Shown here: piece by piece, positions 49,696 through 59,740 of the stretch | Numbering within the stretch: the first letter of the stretch is position 1 | How the letters are laid out: each line of letters starts with the position of its first letter | NCBI GenBank assembly: GCA_016872605.1 | Contig: VGZI01000001.1 | Location: forward strand, 1-64,000 | Direction: 5' to 3' | Source: Planctomycetota bacterium | GTDB taxonomy: Bacteria > Planctomycetota > Planctomycetia > Gemmatales > Gemmataceae | DNA: 64,000 nucleotides | Position numbers and translations under genes: made by a program | Notes under the pieces: model-generated | What the model was told of the DNA's origin: nothing | Seen by the model: only the letters and a program-made list of their open reading frames with translations | Database searches by the model: none

Positions 49696-51003
49696 TCATT
49701 TGCCGCCCGTCTCGGTCTCCTTGGCAAACCCCTTGATGGAGTTTCCCTGCATCGTGATGTCGCGCGTTTGCGGGCCCATGCGCACGGCCACGCGCTGGGC
49801 GGGGCCGCGCGATTCGGTGAACTCGTTTTCGGTGATCGTGATCGCTTCGGTGCCGCCCTGAATGTCGATGGCGGCGCCGTTCATGCCGCCGTTGTCGACG
49901 AGTTGGTTCTTGACCAGGCGGTTGCGATGGCCGCAGAAGTCCTTGCCGCGCTCGGGGCGAAAGAGGATGCCGACGTCCTTGCTGGCGTGGATTCTGTTCA
50001 GCGTGATGAGGTTATCGGTGTCGCGATGGCCGACGGAAATGCCGACGCGATTGCCGAGGATGGTGTTCTTCTCGGCCAGGCCGTACTTGACGCCCCAACA
50101 GAAGAAGATGCCGATGTCGTTGTTCTTCAGGGTGTTGTTGCGGATGATAGGCCGTTGCGAACCGGAGCCTGGATGCAGTCCGAGCTGAGCGTTGTTTTCG
50201 CTTGTGCAATTCTCGACGAGGACATCGTGACAGATCTGCCAGCTGATGCCGTCGCCGTTGTTGTTGCGTGCGGTGACGCCGCGGATGGCGACGCGGCTGC
50301 AATCCTGGAGGAAGATGCAGCCGCCGTAGTTGCCGTCGAGGTTGTCGTTCTTGGTGCGATTGCCGTCGAGCGTGAGGTTCTCGATGGCGATGTCGGTGAT
50401 GTACTCGCCGGTGACGAGCGGGAAGACGGAAACGGCAATGGCGTTGCCGCGCCGCCAAAAGTTGTCGCGCAAGGGCCGATCGAGCTTGAAGCGATTGCCG
50501 GTGCGTGCGACGAGGGTGCGTTTGATGACGGTGTCATACGACTTGCCGTCGCCACGAGCGCGAAGCGTGACGCCGTCGCCGACTTGGAATCGGTCGGCGT
50601 TTTCGAGCGTGATTTCCTGATCGTACCAGTCGCTGTCGGCCGCGAGCTTGGTGCTGGCGGACGGTTCCTTGAAGAGGATGGTGTCGGCCCCGCTGCCGAC
50701 CAAGCGGACCTTGGATTGGAGGAAGACCGAGTTGCGCAACCGATAGACGCCGGGGAGAATCTTGACGGTCCCGCCGCCGAGCCGTGCAACGTAATCGACG
50801 CCGGCCTGAATCACCTTGTCGCCTGCGCCGACGATGTCGGCGTCCTTCATACCGACGGTAATCGCCAGCTTCTCTTTCCAGTTCGGCTCGATGGCGGAGT
50901 CGCCGGACGTTGCCCGCGGCTGCGTTACGGGTGGCCGATCGTTGGCCGCGAGGGGAGCAACGAAGAGTATTAGCACAATACAAGTGACAGCATGGCGGAT
51001 CAT
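49696..51003 (-). CDS. Secreted right-handed parallel beta-helix protein
   Basis: repetitive VRNNNGDGISWQICHDVLVENCTSENNAQLGLHPGSGSQRPIIRNNTLKNND. Confidence 0.85.
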   Translation of the reverse strand: MIRHAVTCIVLILFVAPLAANDRPPVTQPRATSGDSAIEPNWKEKLAITVGMKDADIVGAGDKVIQAGVDYVARLGGGTVKILPGVYRLRNSVFLQSKVRLVGSGADTILFKEPSASTKLAADSDWYDQEITLENADRFQVGDGVTLRARGDGKSYDTVIKRTLVARTGNRFKLDRPLRDNFWRRGNAIAVSVFPLVTGEYITDIAIENLTLDGNRTKNDNLDGNYGGCIFLQDCSRVAIRGVTARNNNGDGISWQICHDVLVENCTSENNAQLGLHPGSGSQRPIIRNNTLKNNDIGIFFCWGVKYGLAEKNTILGNRVGISVGHRDTDNLITLNRIHASKDVGILFRPERGKDFCGHRNRLVKNQLVDNGGMNGAAIDIQGGTEAITITENEFTESRGPAQRVAVRMGPQTRDITMQGNSIKGFAKETETGGK

Positions 51004-51211
51004 GGCGTTGGCCCTGTGACGAGAAGTAGGAGGCTGTCGTCTTTTTATCCGCGCCGAGCTGTGTGGCGAGATTCGCCGCTAGCTCGTATGGTGTCCCTCG
51101 GCGGCGAGAAAAAATCCTTGGCGCCCAACGCTCGGGTTGCAATGGAGATGCCGAGGGACTCCCTACGGGCTAAGAATCACCATGTGACGACCTGTGCCAG
51201 GAGCTATCCTC

Positions 51212-52582
51212 ATGATCCGAATCGCAGCGAAATGTCTTGGGCTCTCGTGGCTTGTTCTTTTCGCGGGCGTCGCCCAGGTGCACGCTCAGAAGCCGCCCTA
51301 TGATGTCTTCCCGCCGGCCGATCCGCCGAATTATCGAGTGCGCTACGAGGCCTCGAACAAGCCGGGTGAGTTGATTTACCCAGTCAACTACACGATCTGG
51401 ATTCCACCCGGTGTGAAAACGCTGCGCGGCGTCATCGTGCATCAACACGGTTGCGGCGAGGGTTCGTGCCGGTCCGGACTTACCGGCGCCTACGACTTGC
51501 ACTGGCAGGCGCTGGCCAAGACGCACGGTTGCGCGCTCTTGTCGCCGGCATACGAACAGCCGAACAAGGCGGACTGCCAAATGTGGTGCGATCCGCGCAA
51601 CGGCTCGGATGCGGCGTTTCGCAGGTGCCTCGTCGATCTGGGCGCGAAATCGGGGCATGCCGAGTTGGCGAACGTCCCGTGGGCGCTCTGGGGCCACTCC
51701 GGAGGCGGGCACTGGGCCGGGGGCATGGTCATGCTGCATCCGCAACGCATTGCGGCGGCCTGGCTTCGCTCGGGCGTGCCGCTTCTGAAGGACGATCCGA
51801 ATCGAAAGGGCATCAAGGCGCACACGCTTCCCGACTTCGCCCGCAAGGTTCCCATCATGTGCAACCTCGGCACGAAAGAAGGGGTCACCGAGAAGGGCAA
51901 GCAGTTCGCCGGCGTTTGGCCGGCGAATGAAACGTTCTTCAACGAGGTCCGCGGCAAAGGGGGCCTCGTCGGCGTCGCCATCGATCCGCTCTCCAGTCAC
52001 GATTGCGGCAATCAGCGCTACCTGGCGATCCCGTGGCTCGACGCCTGCCTGAGCGCTCGCTTGCCTCGCGATGGAGGCGACCGCCTCAATGCGATGCCGG
52101 CAGAAGAGGCCTGGCTGGCGCCGATTCTCGGTGGCGAAGCTCAGCCCGCGGCGAAGTACAAGGGCAACGCACGGGAAGCTGCGTGGCTGCCGAACAAAGC
52201 CATAGCCAGGGCGTGGATGGAATACGTCAAGGACACGAAGGTGACCGACACGACGCCACCGCCAGCTCCGACGAATGTGCGTCGGCAAGGCAATAAGCTG
52301 AGCTGGGAAGCCGAGGCCGACCTCGAAAGCGGCCTGGCGTACTTTGTCATTGAACGCGACGGGAAGGTGTTGACGAACGTGCCCGACAAATCCAAGAACC
52401 CGTTTGGCCGACCGCTTTTCCAGGGGCTGCAATACAGCGACACGCCGACGCAGCCGCTGGTTCCCATGGTGTTCATCGACAAGTCGGCGGATCCAGGAAG
52501 GATGCATGCGTACCGCGTTATTGCCGTAAATACCGTAGGCTTGAAGTCGAAAGCCAGTGCTGAGGCGACGTCCGTTCCCTAA
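51212..52582 (+). CDS. Secreted alpha/beta hydrolase-like protein
   Basis: signal [47 protein letters not shown]. Confidence 0.75.
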   Translation: MIRIAAKCLGLSWLVLFAGVAQVHAQKPPYDVFPPADPPNYRVRYEASNKPGELIYPVNYTIWIPPGVKTLRGVIVHQHGCGEGSCRSGLTGAYDLHWQALAKTHGCALLSPAYEQPNKADCQMWCDPRNGSDAAFRRCLVDLGAKSGHAELANVPWALWGHSGGGHWAGGMVMLHPQRIAAAWLRSGVPLLKDDPNRKGIKAHTLPDFARKVPIMCNLGTKEGVTEKGKQFAGVWPANETFFNEVRGKGGLVGVAIDPLSSHDCGNQRYLAIPWLDACLSARLPRDGGDRLNAMPAEEAWLAPILGGEAQPAAKYKGNAREAAWLPNKAIARAWMEYVKDTKVTDTTPPPAPTNVRRQGNKLSWEAEADLESGLAYFVIERDGKVLTNVPDKSKNPFGRPLFQGLQYSDTPTQPLVPMVFIDKSADPGRMHAYRVIAVNTVGLKSKASAEATSVP

Positions 52583-52615
52583 AACCGTCGCTTTCGCTTC
52601 CGGCTCGTCAATGCA

Positions 52616-52903
52616 ATGAGGTGCAATGTGATTCGATTCTGGGGCCGCGAAATCGTGGGTTGGCTGCTCATCGCTCTGGGCTTGGCGATCTTCTATATCG
52701 TCATCGATCTCCTCTTGCGGCGAGGTCCGGAGATTCTGCTGGATGGGCATCTCTACACCATCATCGGCATTTTTGTTTTTCGTGGCGGGATTCACCTCTT
52801 GAAGGTTGCCGTCGCGGCGCGTATCGCAATGCAGGTGGAAGCGGAAGCCGCCGCGCCGACCGAAAAGCCGACGACAACGCGCGAGACGCCGTGGGACTGG
52901 TGA
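52616..52903 (+). CDS. Small membrane protein
   Basis: two hydrophobic helices EIVGWLLIALGLAIFYIVIDLLL / LYTIIGIFVFRGGIHLLKVAVAA. Confidence 0.6.
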   Translation: MRCNVIRFWGREIVGWLLIALGLAIFYIVIDLLLRRGPEILLDGHLYTIIGIFVFRGGIHLLKVAVAARIAMQVEAEAAAPTEKPTTTRETPWDW

Positions 52904-52996
52904 AACCGCGATTCTCGTTTAGCGCTCGCAGCAAGAAATCGATGGTAATGGCTGTTTTCCGCGAGCGCGAAGTCGCAAACGGCGATGGAATCTGCT

Positions 52997-54874
52997 ATGG
53001 GCTATCCCAGCCTGCGCGCCTGTATCGCCGACCTCGAACGTCACGGCATGCTCGTGCGCATCGATGACGAGATCGATCCCTTTCTCGAAGCGGCTGAGAT
53101 CCATCGCCGCGTCTATCAGGCCAACGGGCCGGCGATCTTCTTCACGCGCGTCAAGGGCTGCCGCTTCCCGATGGTCAGCAATCTCTTCGGCACCATCGAG
53201 CGGACGCGCTTCCTGTTTCGCGACATGCTCGACGCTGTTCGGCATCTCGTCGAACTCAAGATCGACCCGGCGAACTTTTGGCAAGACCCATGGCGCTATC
53301 GCGATGTGCCCAGAACGCTGTGGTTCCTTTGGCCCAAGTACGTGAGCTCCGGGCCGATCCTCGATGCGACGACGACGATCAGCGAGCTGCCCCACGTCGT
53401 GTCGTGGCCGCGCGATGGCGGCGCGTTCATCACGCTGCCCCAGGTCTACACGGAGGACGCCGATCGACCCGGTTGGCGGCACTCGAACCTCGGAATGTAC
53501 CGCGTCCAAATTTCGGGCGGAGAGTATCAGCCGGATCGCCAAGTCGGGCTGCATTATCAGATTCACCGGGGCATCGGCGTGCATCACAGCAAGGCGATTC
53601 GGCACGGACAGCCGTTGCGCGTGAGCATCTTCGTGGGCGGGCCACCGGCGATGGCGCTGTCCGCGGTGATGCCGTTGCCCGAAGGAATGTCGGAGTTAAC
53701 CTTTGCGGGAGCGCTCGGCGGCCAGCGGGTCCAATTGATCGAAGTCGACCCGATAACCCCGGCCGATCCAGGAAAATTCACGCTCGCCGCCGACGCTGAC
53801 TTTTGCATCACGGGCACGATCGATCCGACCTTGCAACTTCCCGAAGGCCCGTTCGGCGATCACCTCGGCTACTACAGCCTGGCGCATCCGTTTCCGGTAC
53901 TGAATGTCGAGCGTGTCTACCACCGCAAGGACGCGATTTGGCCGTTCACCGTCGTCGGCCGGCCGCCGCAGGAAGACACGAGCTTCGGCGCGATCATTCA
54001 TGAACTGACCGGGCCCATCATCCCGACCGTGGTGCACGGCATTCACGCAGTTCACGCAGTCGATGCGGCCGGCGTGCATCCGCTTCTCTTGGCGATCGGC
54101 AGCGAACGCTATGTTCCGTACGCCCCGCGCCGCCGGCCTCAGGAACTGCTGACCTGCGCCAACGCCCTGTTCGGCCAGGGGCAGCTGTCGCTGGCGAAAT
54201 ACCTGCTGATCGTCGCCAAGGAGGACGCGCCCGATCTCGACATCCACGACATTCCGCGCTTCTTCGCCCATCTCTTGGAACGCATCGACTTCACCAGCGA
54301 CGTGCACTTCCAGACATCGACGACCATCGACACCCTCGACTACTCGGGGACTGGTCTCAACGAAGGCTCGAAGGTGGTGTTGGCCGCGGTCGGAGCGCCG
54401 CGCCGCGTCCTGCCGACCAAGCTGCCGGCCCACTTTCGGCTTCCTGACGGGTTCCGCGATGCTCGCCTGTGCATGCCGGGCGTACTCGCGGTGCAGGCGC
54501 CGAAGTACGTCGCGCCGCAGGATCGCCGGCAGATGGAAGAGGTCGAGCCGGCGCTCGCCCGCTTGTTCGAGGCGATCGGCCCGATCGATGCGCTCAACAC
54601 CTTTCCGCTCATCGTGCTCGTCGATGACGCCGAGTTCACGGCTCGCACGCTCAACAACTTCCTGTGGGTGACGTTTACGCGTTCAAATCCGGCGGCGGAT
54701 ATCGGCGGCATCGGCGCATTCACCTGGCAGAAGCATTGGGGCTGCCACGGCTCGCTCGTCATCGACGCCCGCATCAAGCCACACCACGCCCCGCCCTTGA
54801 TCGAAGATCCCGAGGTGACGAAGCGCGTCGACGCCCTCGCCGCCCCCGGCCGACCGCTGCATGGCATCGTCTAG
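52997..54874 (+). CDS. UbiD-family decarboxylase
   Basis: YPSLRACIADLERHGMLVRIDDEIDPFLEAAEI; EGPFGDHLGYYSLAHPFPVLNVERVYHRKDAIWPFTVVGRPPQEDT. Confidence 0.92.
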   Translation: MGYPSLRACIADLERHGMLVRIDDEIDPFLEAAEIHRRVYQANGPAIFFTRVKGCRFPMVSNLFGTIERTRFLFRDMLDAVRHLVELKIDPANFWQDPWRYRDVPRTLWFLWPKYVSSGPILDATTTISELPHVVSWPRDGGAFITLPQVYTEDADRPGWRHSNLGMYRVQISGGEYQPDRQVGLHYQIHRGIGVHHSKAIRHGQPLRVSIFVGGPPAMALSAVMPLPEGMSELTFAGALGGQRVQLIEVDPITPADPGKFTLAADADFCITGTIDPTLQLPEGPFGDHLGYYSLAHPFPVLNVERVYHRKDAIWPFTVVGRPPQEDTSFGAIIHELTGPIIPTVVHGIHAVHAVDAAGVHPLLLAIGSERYVPYAPRRRPQELLTCANALFGQGQLSLAKYLLIVAKEDAPDLDIHDIPRFFAHLLERIDFTSDVHFQTSTTIDTLDYSGTGLNEGSKVVLAAVGAPRRVLPTKLPAHFRLPDGFRDARLCMPGVLAVQAPKYVAPQDRRQMEEVEPALARLFEAIGPIDALNTFPLIVLVDDAEFTARTLNNFLWVTFTRSNPAADIGGIGAFTWQKHWGCHGSLVIDARIKPHHAPPLIEDPEVTKRVDALAAPGRPLHGIV

Positions 54875-55149
54875 CGGATCGGCGAGCCGGTGGATTCATT
54901 CAAAATGACATGCAACGACTTCTTGTGATGCAACGTCTTGTTATTCATCACAACGCGCCGAGTCGTTGGAGAGTCCATGGCGTAGCTGAACCGCACGCTC
55001 AAGAAGTCAACGAGCACAAGAACCCGCCGAAGCCGCTTCGCTCAGTGCCAGGGTTATCTATCGGATAGCGGCTCCCGACGCCTGATTCGCCCCAGTTCGA
55101 AAAACACCGGTGATCAGCCGAGATTCCAGCCGGTGCAAGCGACGAACAC

Positions 55150-55554
55150 TCACACAAAACCGGGCCGCAAGATTCCACTTGAACTCTGTGCCAAGACATT
55201 AGCGCTTACTATGCTCATCCGTTCAACGATTGCTTGTGCTACGACCATGCGGTCGAAGGGGTCGCCGTGTCTGTTCGGCAAAAACGGGAGGGGCGATACC
55301 ACGGCCGCGTGCTCGGGCAGCACGGGGAAAGCTTGAAAAGCGTTCATGGCAATCGCGCTGTACCAAAGGTCTTCGAACGGCTGCGCGATGGTGTGTTTGC
55401 CAATGCTGATATTGATAGCGGCTTCCCAGTGGCTTGCGGGGCTGACCCACTTCTCGTTGGCCGGGTCGATGATCGCCGCAGTTCCCTTGGCGCTCAGTTA
55501 GGGATCGGTCAGGTAGAACCACAGGACCGTGTGCGTGTCGAGCAACAGCATCAT
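55150..55554 (-). pseudogene. VapC-like PIN-domain toxin pseudogene, TAA at codon 19
   Basis: MMLLLDTHTVLWFYLTDP*LSAKGTAAIIDPANEKWVSPASHWEAAINISIGKH...HGDPFDRMVVAQAIVERMSIVSANV. Confidence 0.8.
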
Positions 55555-55777
55555 GGCATGTACTCGGCGAAGTCCTGCAAATGGTCATCATCTTCCGAAA
55601 TGATCGTCAACATCCCTTTGCCGCGCCCTAGCATCGGGCGCGGTGTTTCACGCGGCATGGCAATCAGCTTCGCCACCGGCTTGCCATTCTGCGTCAGGAC
55701 GATCTCTTCGCTCAGCGACAACTTGTCATGATCTCCACTAAGTGGCCTGAGACCTGTTCAACCGGCAACGATTGCAT
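55551..55777 (-). pseudogene. Phd/YefM-like antitoxin pseudogene (frameshifted)
   Basis: MQSLPVEQVSGHLVEIM, then +1 frame DKLSLSEEIVLTQNGKPVAKLIAMPRETPRPMLGRGKGMLTIISEDDDHLQDFAEYMP*; ATGA overlap with vapC-like start. Confidence 0.7.
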
Positions 55778-55901
55778 GACTGGCCTCTCGATTATCTTGG
55801 CGACGTTAAGAACGCCCCAACATCTGCAGTCATAACAAAAAGCAATCTACCTGTCGCTGGTGATCAGGGATTCCCTCGCTTACGTGTCAGGCTCTGACGC
55901 G

Positions 55902-56879
55902 CTACGCCGCACGCCGTTCGGTCAACGGCATCGCCTCGACGTTCAGCGTCGAGCGAACGGTGTAGGCGCGTTTGCCCTGGCTTTCGAAGTAGGTGCGCGT
56001 CACCAACTCGCCGATCAGGCCCATCGAAATCGCTTGCACGCCGATCACTTCCAGCATCACGCTCAGGTGCAACAAGGGATTGCGGATCATCGAAGTGCCG
56101 TCGATCAGCTTGATGGCGACCGTCGCCATTAGACTGACGAAGCCGAGGAACATGGCGAACAGGCCGGCGAAGCCCATTACGTGCATCGGGCGGGTCATGT
56201 AGCTCTGCATGAACTTGACGGTGATGAGATCGAGCATGACGCGAAATGTGCGTGTAATGTTGTACTTGGTCTCGCCGGCGGTGCGCGGATGATGCTGAAC
56301 GGGCACTTGCGTGAAGGTGGCGCCTGCGTGTTGCACCAGGACCGGGATGAAGCGGTGCATCTCGCCGTAGAGCGACAGTGACTTGGCGAGGTCTTTCTTG
56401 AGCGCACGCAGCGTGCAGCCCATGTCGCGAATATCGACGCCGGTGACCAGGCGGATCAGCCAATTGCCGATTTGGCTCGGCAGTGTGCGATTGAAGAACG
56501 TATCCTGGCGGTCGGCGCGTTCGCCGAAGACAGCGTCGTAGTCGCCTGCCTTGAGCGTGTCGAGCAACATGGGGATGTCGGCGGGATCGTTCTGCAGGTC
56601 GCCGTCCATCGTGACGATGACGTCGCCGTTGGCGAAGTCGAAACCGGCCTGCATCGCCGCGGATTGGCCGAAGTTGCGGCGCAGACGAATGACCTTGACG
56701 CGCGGGTCGACCGACGCGATCGCTTCGAGCTCCAGGTGCGATCCATCGGTGCTGCCGTCGTCCACGAGCACGATCTCGTACGTGCCGGCGAACACGGCGA
56801 GAGCGCCTGTGATGCTCTCATGCAGCCTTCTGATATTGTCCTTCTCGTCCTTGATCGGAATCACGATCGACAGGTCCAT
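55902..56879 (-). CDS. Glycosyltransferase family 2 (dolichol-phosphate mannosyltransferase-like) with C-terminal TM helices
   Basis: LSIVIPIKDEKDNIRRLHESI; EIVLVDDGSTDGS; VIVTMDGDLQNDPADIP. Confidence 0.94.
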   Translation of the reverse strand: MDLSIVIPIKDEKDNIRRLHESITGALAVFAGTYEIVLVDDGSTDGSHLELEAIASVDPRVKVIRLRRNFGQSAAMQAGFDFANGDVIVTMDGDLQNDPADIPMLLDTLKAGDYDAVFGERADRQDTFFNRTLPSQIGNWLIRLVTGVDIRDMGCTLRALKKDLAKSLSLYGEMHRFIPVLVQHAGATFTQVPVQHHPRTAGETKYNITRTFRVMLDLITVKFMQSYMTRPMHVMGFAGLFAMFLGFVSLMATVAIKLIDGTSMIRNPLLHLSVMLEVIGVQAISMGLIGELVTRTYFESQGKRAYTVRSTLNVEAMPLTERRAA

Positions 56880-57804
56880 TGTCGCTCTCCTCGCTGGTCG
56901 TGGCTTCCTCGTCCGCTTTGGGAAACGCCCCGAACAAATACACCAGTCCACCCGCCAAACTGACGGCGACGTTGGCGGCGAACCACAAGAACGCCAGCGC
57001 TTTCGCCGAATCCTCGTGCACGCTGAGCGGGGCCAGGAACATCACCGTGCCCACTTCGCGCACGCCCATGCCGTTGACGCTGATCGGCAGCAAGGTCAAC
57101 AGCGAGACCATCGGCCCGAGGATGCAGTAGTACGCGAACGGAACTTCCAGCCCGAGCGCCATGCCGATAAGCCAAACGCTGACCACGCCGGCGCCCTGGA
57201 CGAGGATCGACATCAAGGTCGCCCAGGTCACGACGTGGGGGACGCACATCAAACGGATCACCGTCTGCATCTGCTCGCGGCGTTCTTCGGGCAAGAAACT
57301 CCAGCGTTGAATGATCGGCAGCGCGGCCAGCGCCACGACGGCGGCCCCCGCAATTCCCCAGACGCTCGCCTGGATCAACCAGGGCAACTCGATCGGCGAC
57401 AGCAGCACGCCGGCGCATGCAACCGCGATCAGCACGAGCAAGCCGTTGAGCCTCTCCAGAAAAATGCTCGCCAGCGCCGCCAGTTTGCGACCCGATTTGC
57501 CGTCGAGATACCAAACGCGGACGACATCGCCGCCCACAGACGTCGGCAAGGAGAGGTTGAACCACATGCCGACGAAATAGTACGCGCAGTATTGCCCCAG
57601 TGTCCGCTCGAAGCGCAATTCCTGAGCGAACACCTGCCAGCGGCGAGCGCTGAACACCATGGTCACCGTGAGCACCACCACGGCGGCTACCCAGAGCCAA
57701 ACATCCATGTTTGCAAATTTGTCGCCGACGATGCTCCAGTCGGTCCGCCAGGCGATGATACTCAGCAGCACAGCGCTGACGGCAATGCGAATGTAACTAC
57801 TCAC
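56818..57804 (-). CDS. Lysylphosphatidylglycerol synthetase-like TM (flippase-like) protein
   Basis: multi-TM; YFVGMWFNLSLPTSVGGDVVRVWYL; PISVNGMGVREVGTVMFL. Confidence 0.87.
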   Translation of the reverse strand: MSSYIRIAVSAVLLSIIAWRTDWSIVGDKFANMDVWLWVAAVVVLTVTMVFSARRWQVFAQELRFERTLGQYCAYYFVGMWFNLSLPTSVGGDVVRVWYLDGKSGRKLAALASIFLERLNGLLVLIAVACAGVLLSPIELPWLIQASVWGIAGAAVVALAALPIIQRWSFLPEERREQMQTVIRLMCVPHVVTWATLMSILVQGAGVVSVWLIGMALGLEVPFAYYCILGPMVSLLTLLPISVNGMGVREVGTVMFLAPLSVHEDSAKALAFLWFAANVAVSLAGGLVYLFGAFPKADEEATTSEESDNGPVDRDSDQGREGQYQKAA

Positions 57805-58810
57805 GGATGACCAACTCCTCTTCCCAGAGTTCCGACCCCGTTTGATGAAACCAACAATGCCCTTCTTCGATCATGTCCACCTGCAGTCGATAATGTCCCT
57901 TTATCGGTATCGGCGGCACAATCATCACGACGTGAATTTTCTCCCCTGGGCGCACGATCGCATCCAGCAACCCAGCCCGGCCTTCGTGCACGACCGTTTC
58001 CTTGGCGTCGATCACCTTGAACGTGACGTGATACCCCGCCGTCTTGAGCGGATGGAACCGCCACGGCGATCGGCTCGTGTTGCGCACAACCACGTCGTAA
58101 TCAAGCGGCTTGCCGGCGCGCGGCACATCGAAGCGGCGCTCGACTTTCTCGAAGCGAGCGTCGCACCAGCCGCCGCGATACTCGTTGAGCACCCAATGGC
58201 GGAAGTCAGCCGGCGAATGGTCTCGACGAGCCTCCACCAGCCAGTCGGCGTAGAGCTGCATGAAGCGATCGAGCATCGTGGTCTTGCCCACCGGCATGTG
58301 GCCGTAACGCAGACTCAGTTGGCGATGAGCGCTGCCGAAGGTCTGACCATCGAGCAAGAGTTGCGCGACCATGGCGGCGATACCCGTGCGATCGGAGCCG
58401 TGACGACAATGCACGAAGATCGGCTTTTCGGCGGAATCGAGCACGTCGAGCAACTGGCGAAGTTCATGCCGCGACGGGAGATGGACAGCGGAGAAACAAA
58501 CGTCTTCGAGGTTGACGCCGAGCCGTTGACACACTTCCGCTTCCGTCGTGTACCATTTGTCCGGCCAACAGCAGCCGCGCACATTCAGCACCGTGCGAAT
58601 CTTGTATTTGTGGATGAGCGATTCAAGGGAAGCTGCGGAAGGCTGGGCGCCTCGGTAAAGTTGCCCGCGGATGACCTCGTGGACATTTCCGGCGAACAGA
58701 AAATGCCCAAGTTCCCACAACGGCCAGGTCAAAAGCGCGGCCACGGCGAGGCAAATTGCCCAGGTGTACGCGAATGATCGGCGAGGATGTTCGTCTGCCG
58801 GTAGGTCCAT
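57797..58810 (-). CDS. Tyrosine/dual-specificity phosphatase family protein
   Basis: FVHCRHGSDRTGIAAMVA (HCx5R); GQLYRGAQPSAASLESLIHKYKIRTVLNVR. Confidence 0.87.
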   Translation of the reverse strand: MDLPADEHPRRSFAYTWAICLAVAALLTWPLWELGHFLFAGNVHEVIRGQLYRGAQPSAASLESLIHKYKIRTVLNVRGCCWPDKWYTTEAEVCQRLGVNLEDVCFSAVHLPSRHELRQLLDVLDSAEKPIFVHCRHGSDRTGIAAMVAQLLLDGQTFGSAHRQLSLRYGHMPVGKTTMLDRFMQLYADWLVEARRDHSPADFRHWVLNEYRGGWCDARFEKVERRFDVPRAGKPLDYDVVVRNTSRSPWRFHPLKTAGYHVTFKVIDAKETVVHEGRAGLLDAIVRPGEKIHVVMIVPPIPIKGHYRLQVDMIEEGHCWFHQTGSELWEEELVIRE

Positions 58811-59003
58811 GTGCGTCCTTGCGTTCGACCCGATCGCATCCGTTGCGACGTTCAGAATATTGCCAAAAATGGAAATCGCAGGCTAGTGCAATGTCATGGA
58901 TTGCAATCGTTCGCCGGACGCGCAAGCGACGGTGGAAGAGCGGGCATCTTGCGTGGCTTGCGTGTCCGGCGAACGTTGCCCGGACGACGCTGTTTTGTCG
59001 GAT

Positions 59004-59276
59004 TCACCCGCCAGACATCGGTGTCAAGATGGTGACAATGTCGCCGTCGCGCAGTTCACGATCTAACTCCGCATGATCGTCGCCGACGAACAGAAGCAAC
59101 GTTCGTCGCGGTTCGCCGGCGTCGTCCAGCAGCATCCCGCGAAAGGTCGAATCGTGGCGATCGGCGAGCGACCGAAGAAAATCGCGCAAGCTCATCGGTC
59201 CCGGCACGTCCACTGTCTCGGACGAACAGCCGGCCGCTCGCTTTATTTGCGACATGAAATGAACGGATATCTGCAT
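59004..59276 (-). CDS. MoaD/ThiS-family ubiquitin-like sulfur carrier
   Basis: QISVHFMSQIKRAAG...DIVTILTPMSGG, C-terminal GG. Confidence 0.75.
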   Translation of the reverse strand: MQISVHFMSQIKRAAGCSSETVDVPGPMSLRDFLRSLADRHDSTFRGMLLDDAGEPRRTLLLFVGDDHAELDRELRDGDIVTILTPMSGG

Positions 59277-59367
59277 GCAGCTATGATATGTTGCCCGTCG
59301 GTTTGCGAGCATCGACGACCTTTTCGTGTGAACCACGGCCATTCGGCCGGCGTCCTTTTTCTGTCCT

Positions 59368-59423
59368 CGTTTAGCCCAAATAGGACCACATGCGTTCGCA
59401 CGGCGCTACTCGGGCGCTAAACG
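59368..59423. repeat. REP-like palindrome (CGTTTAGC family)
   Basis: cgtttagcccaaataggaccac ... cggcgctactcgggcgctaaacg. Confidence 0.65.
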
Positions 59424-59431
59424 AAAAGGTC

Positions 59432-59514
59432 GGCCAGGTGGTGGAATAGCAGACACGCAGCTCTCAGAAGGCTGTGCCCACCGTGGCGTGAGGGTGCAAG
59501 TCCCTCCCTGGCTA
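59432..59514 (+). tRNA. tRNA-Leu(CAG)
   Basis: class II fold; acceptor ggccagg/cctggct, loop ctCAGaa, T-arm gaggg-tgcaagt-ccctc. Confidence 0.9.
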
Positions 59515-59518
59515 CTTT

Positions 59519-59589
59519 TCCGGGGTCGTCTAACGGTAGGACGGCGGGCTTTGAACTCGCAAACGTTGGCTCGACACCAACCCCCGGAA
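59519..59589 (+). tRNA. tRNA-Gln(TTG)
   Basis: acceptor tccgggg/ccccgga, AC stem gcggg-ctTTGaa-ctcgc, T-arm gttgg-ctcgaca-ccaac. Confidence 0.9.
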
Positions 59590-59655
59590 TTCCCGTTTGC
59601 GGCTTCGCGCTCGCACCGCGCCATGCAGTCACATCGCCGCAAGCGTCGGCTCGAT

Positions 59656-59729
59656 ATCCCCGGGGTGTGGCGGATGCACGCCGCCCTGCGAAGGCGGAGG
59701 TTATGCAGGTTCGACTCCTGCCGGGGATA
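59656..59729 (+). tRNA. tRNA-like, predicted Arg(GCG), atypical core
   Basis: acceptor atccccg/cggggat, AC stem ccgcc-ctGCGaa-ggcgg, T-arm gcagg-ttcgact-cctgc; G at positions 8 and 14. Confidence 0.7.
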
Positions 59730-59740
59730 CTCTTCCATGC

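Noticed and set aside
49486-50973. 495-aa plus-strand ORF
   Set aside because: Antisense to the beta-helix protein; composition only.
51170-52795. 541-aa minus-strand ORF
   Set aside because: Antisense to the secreted hydrolase, no recognisable domain.
54055-54062. HAVHAVDA short repeat in the UbiD-family gene considered as another in-frame insertion
   Set aside because: Only two short units; too small to distinguish from normal sequence.
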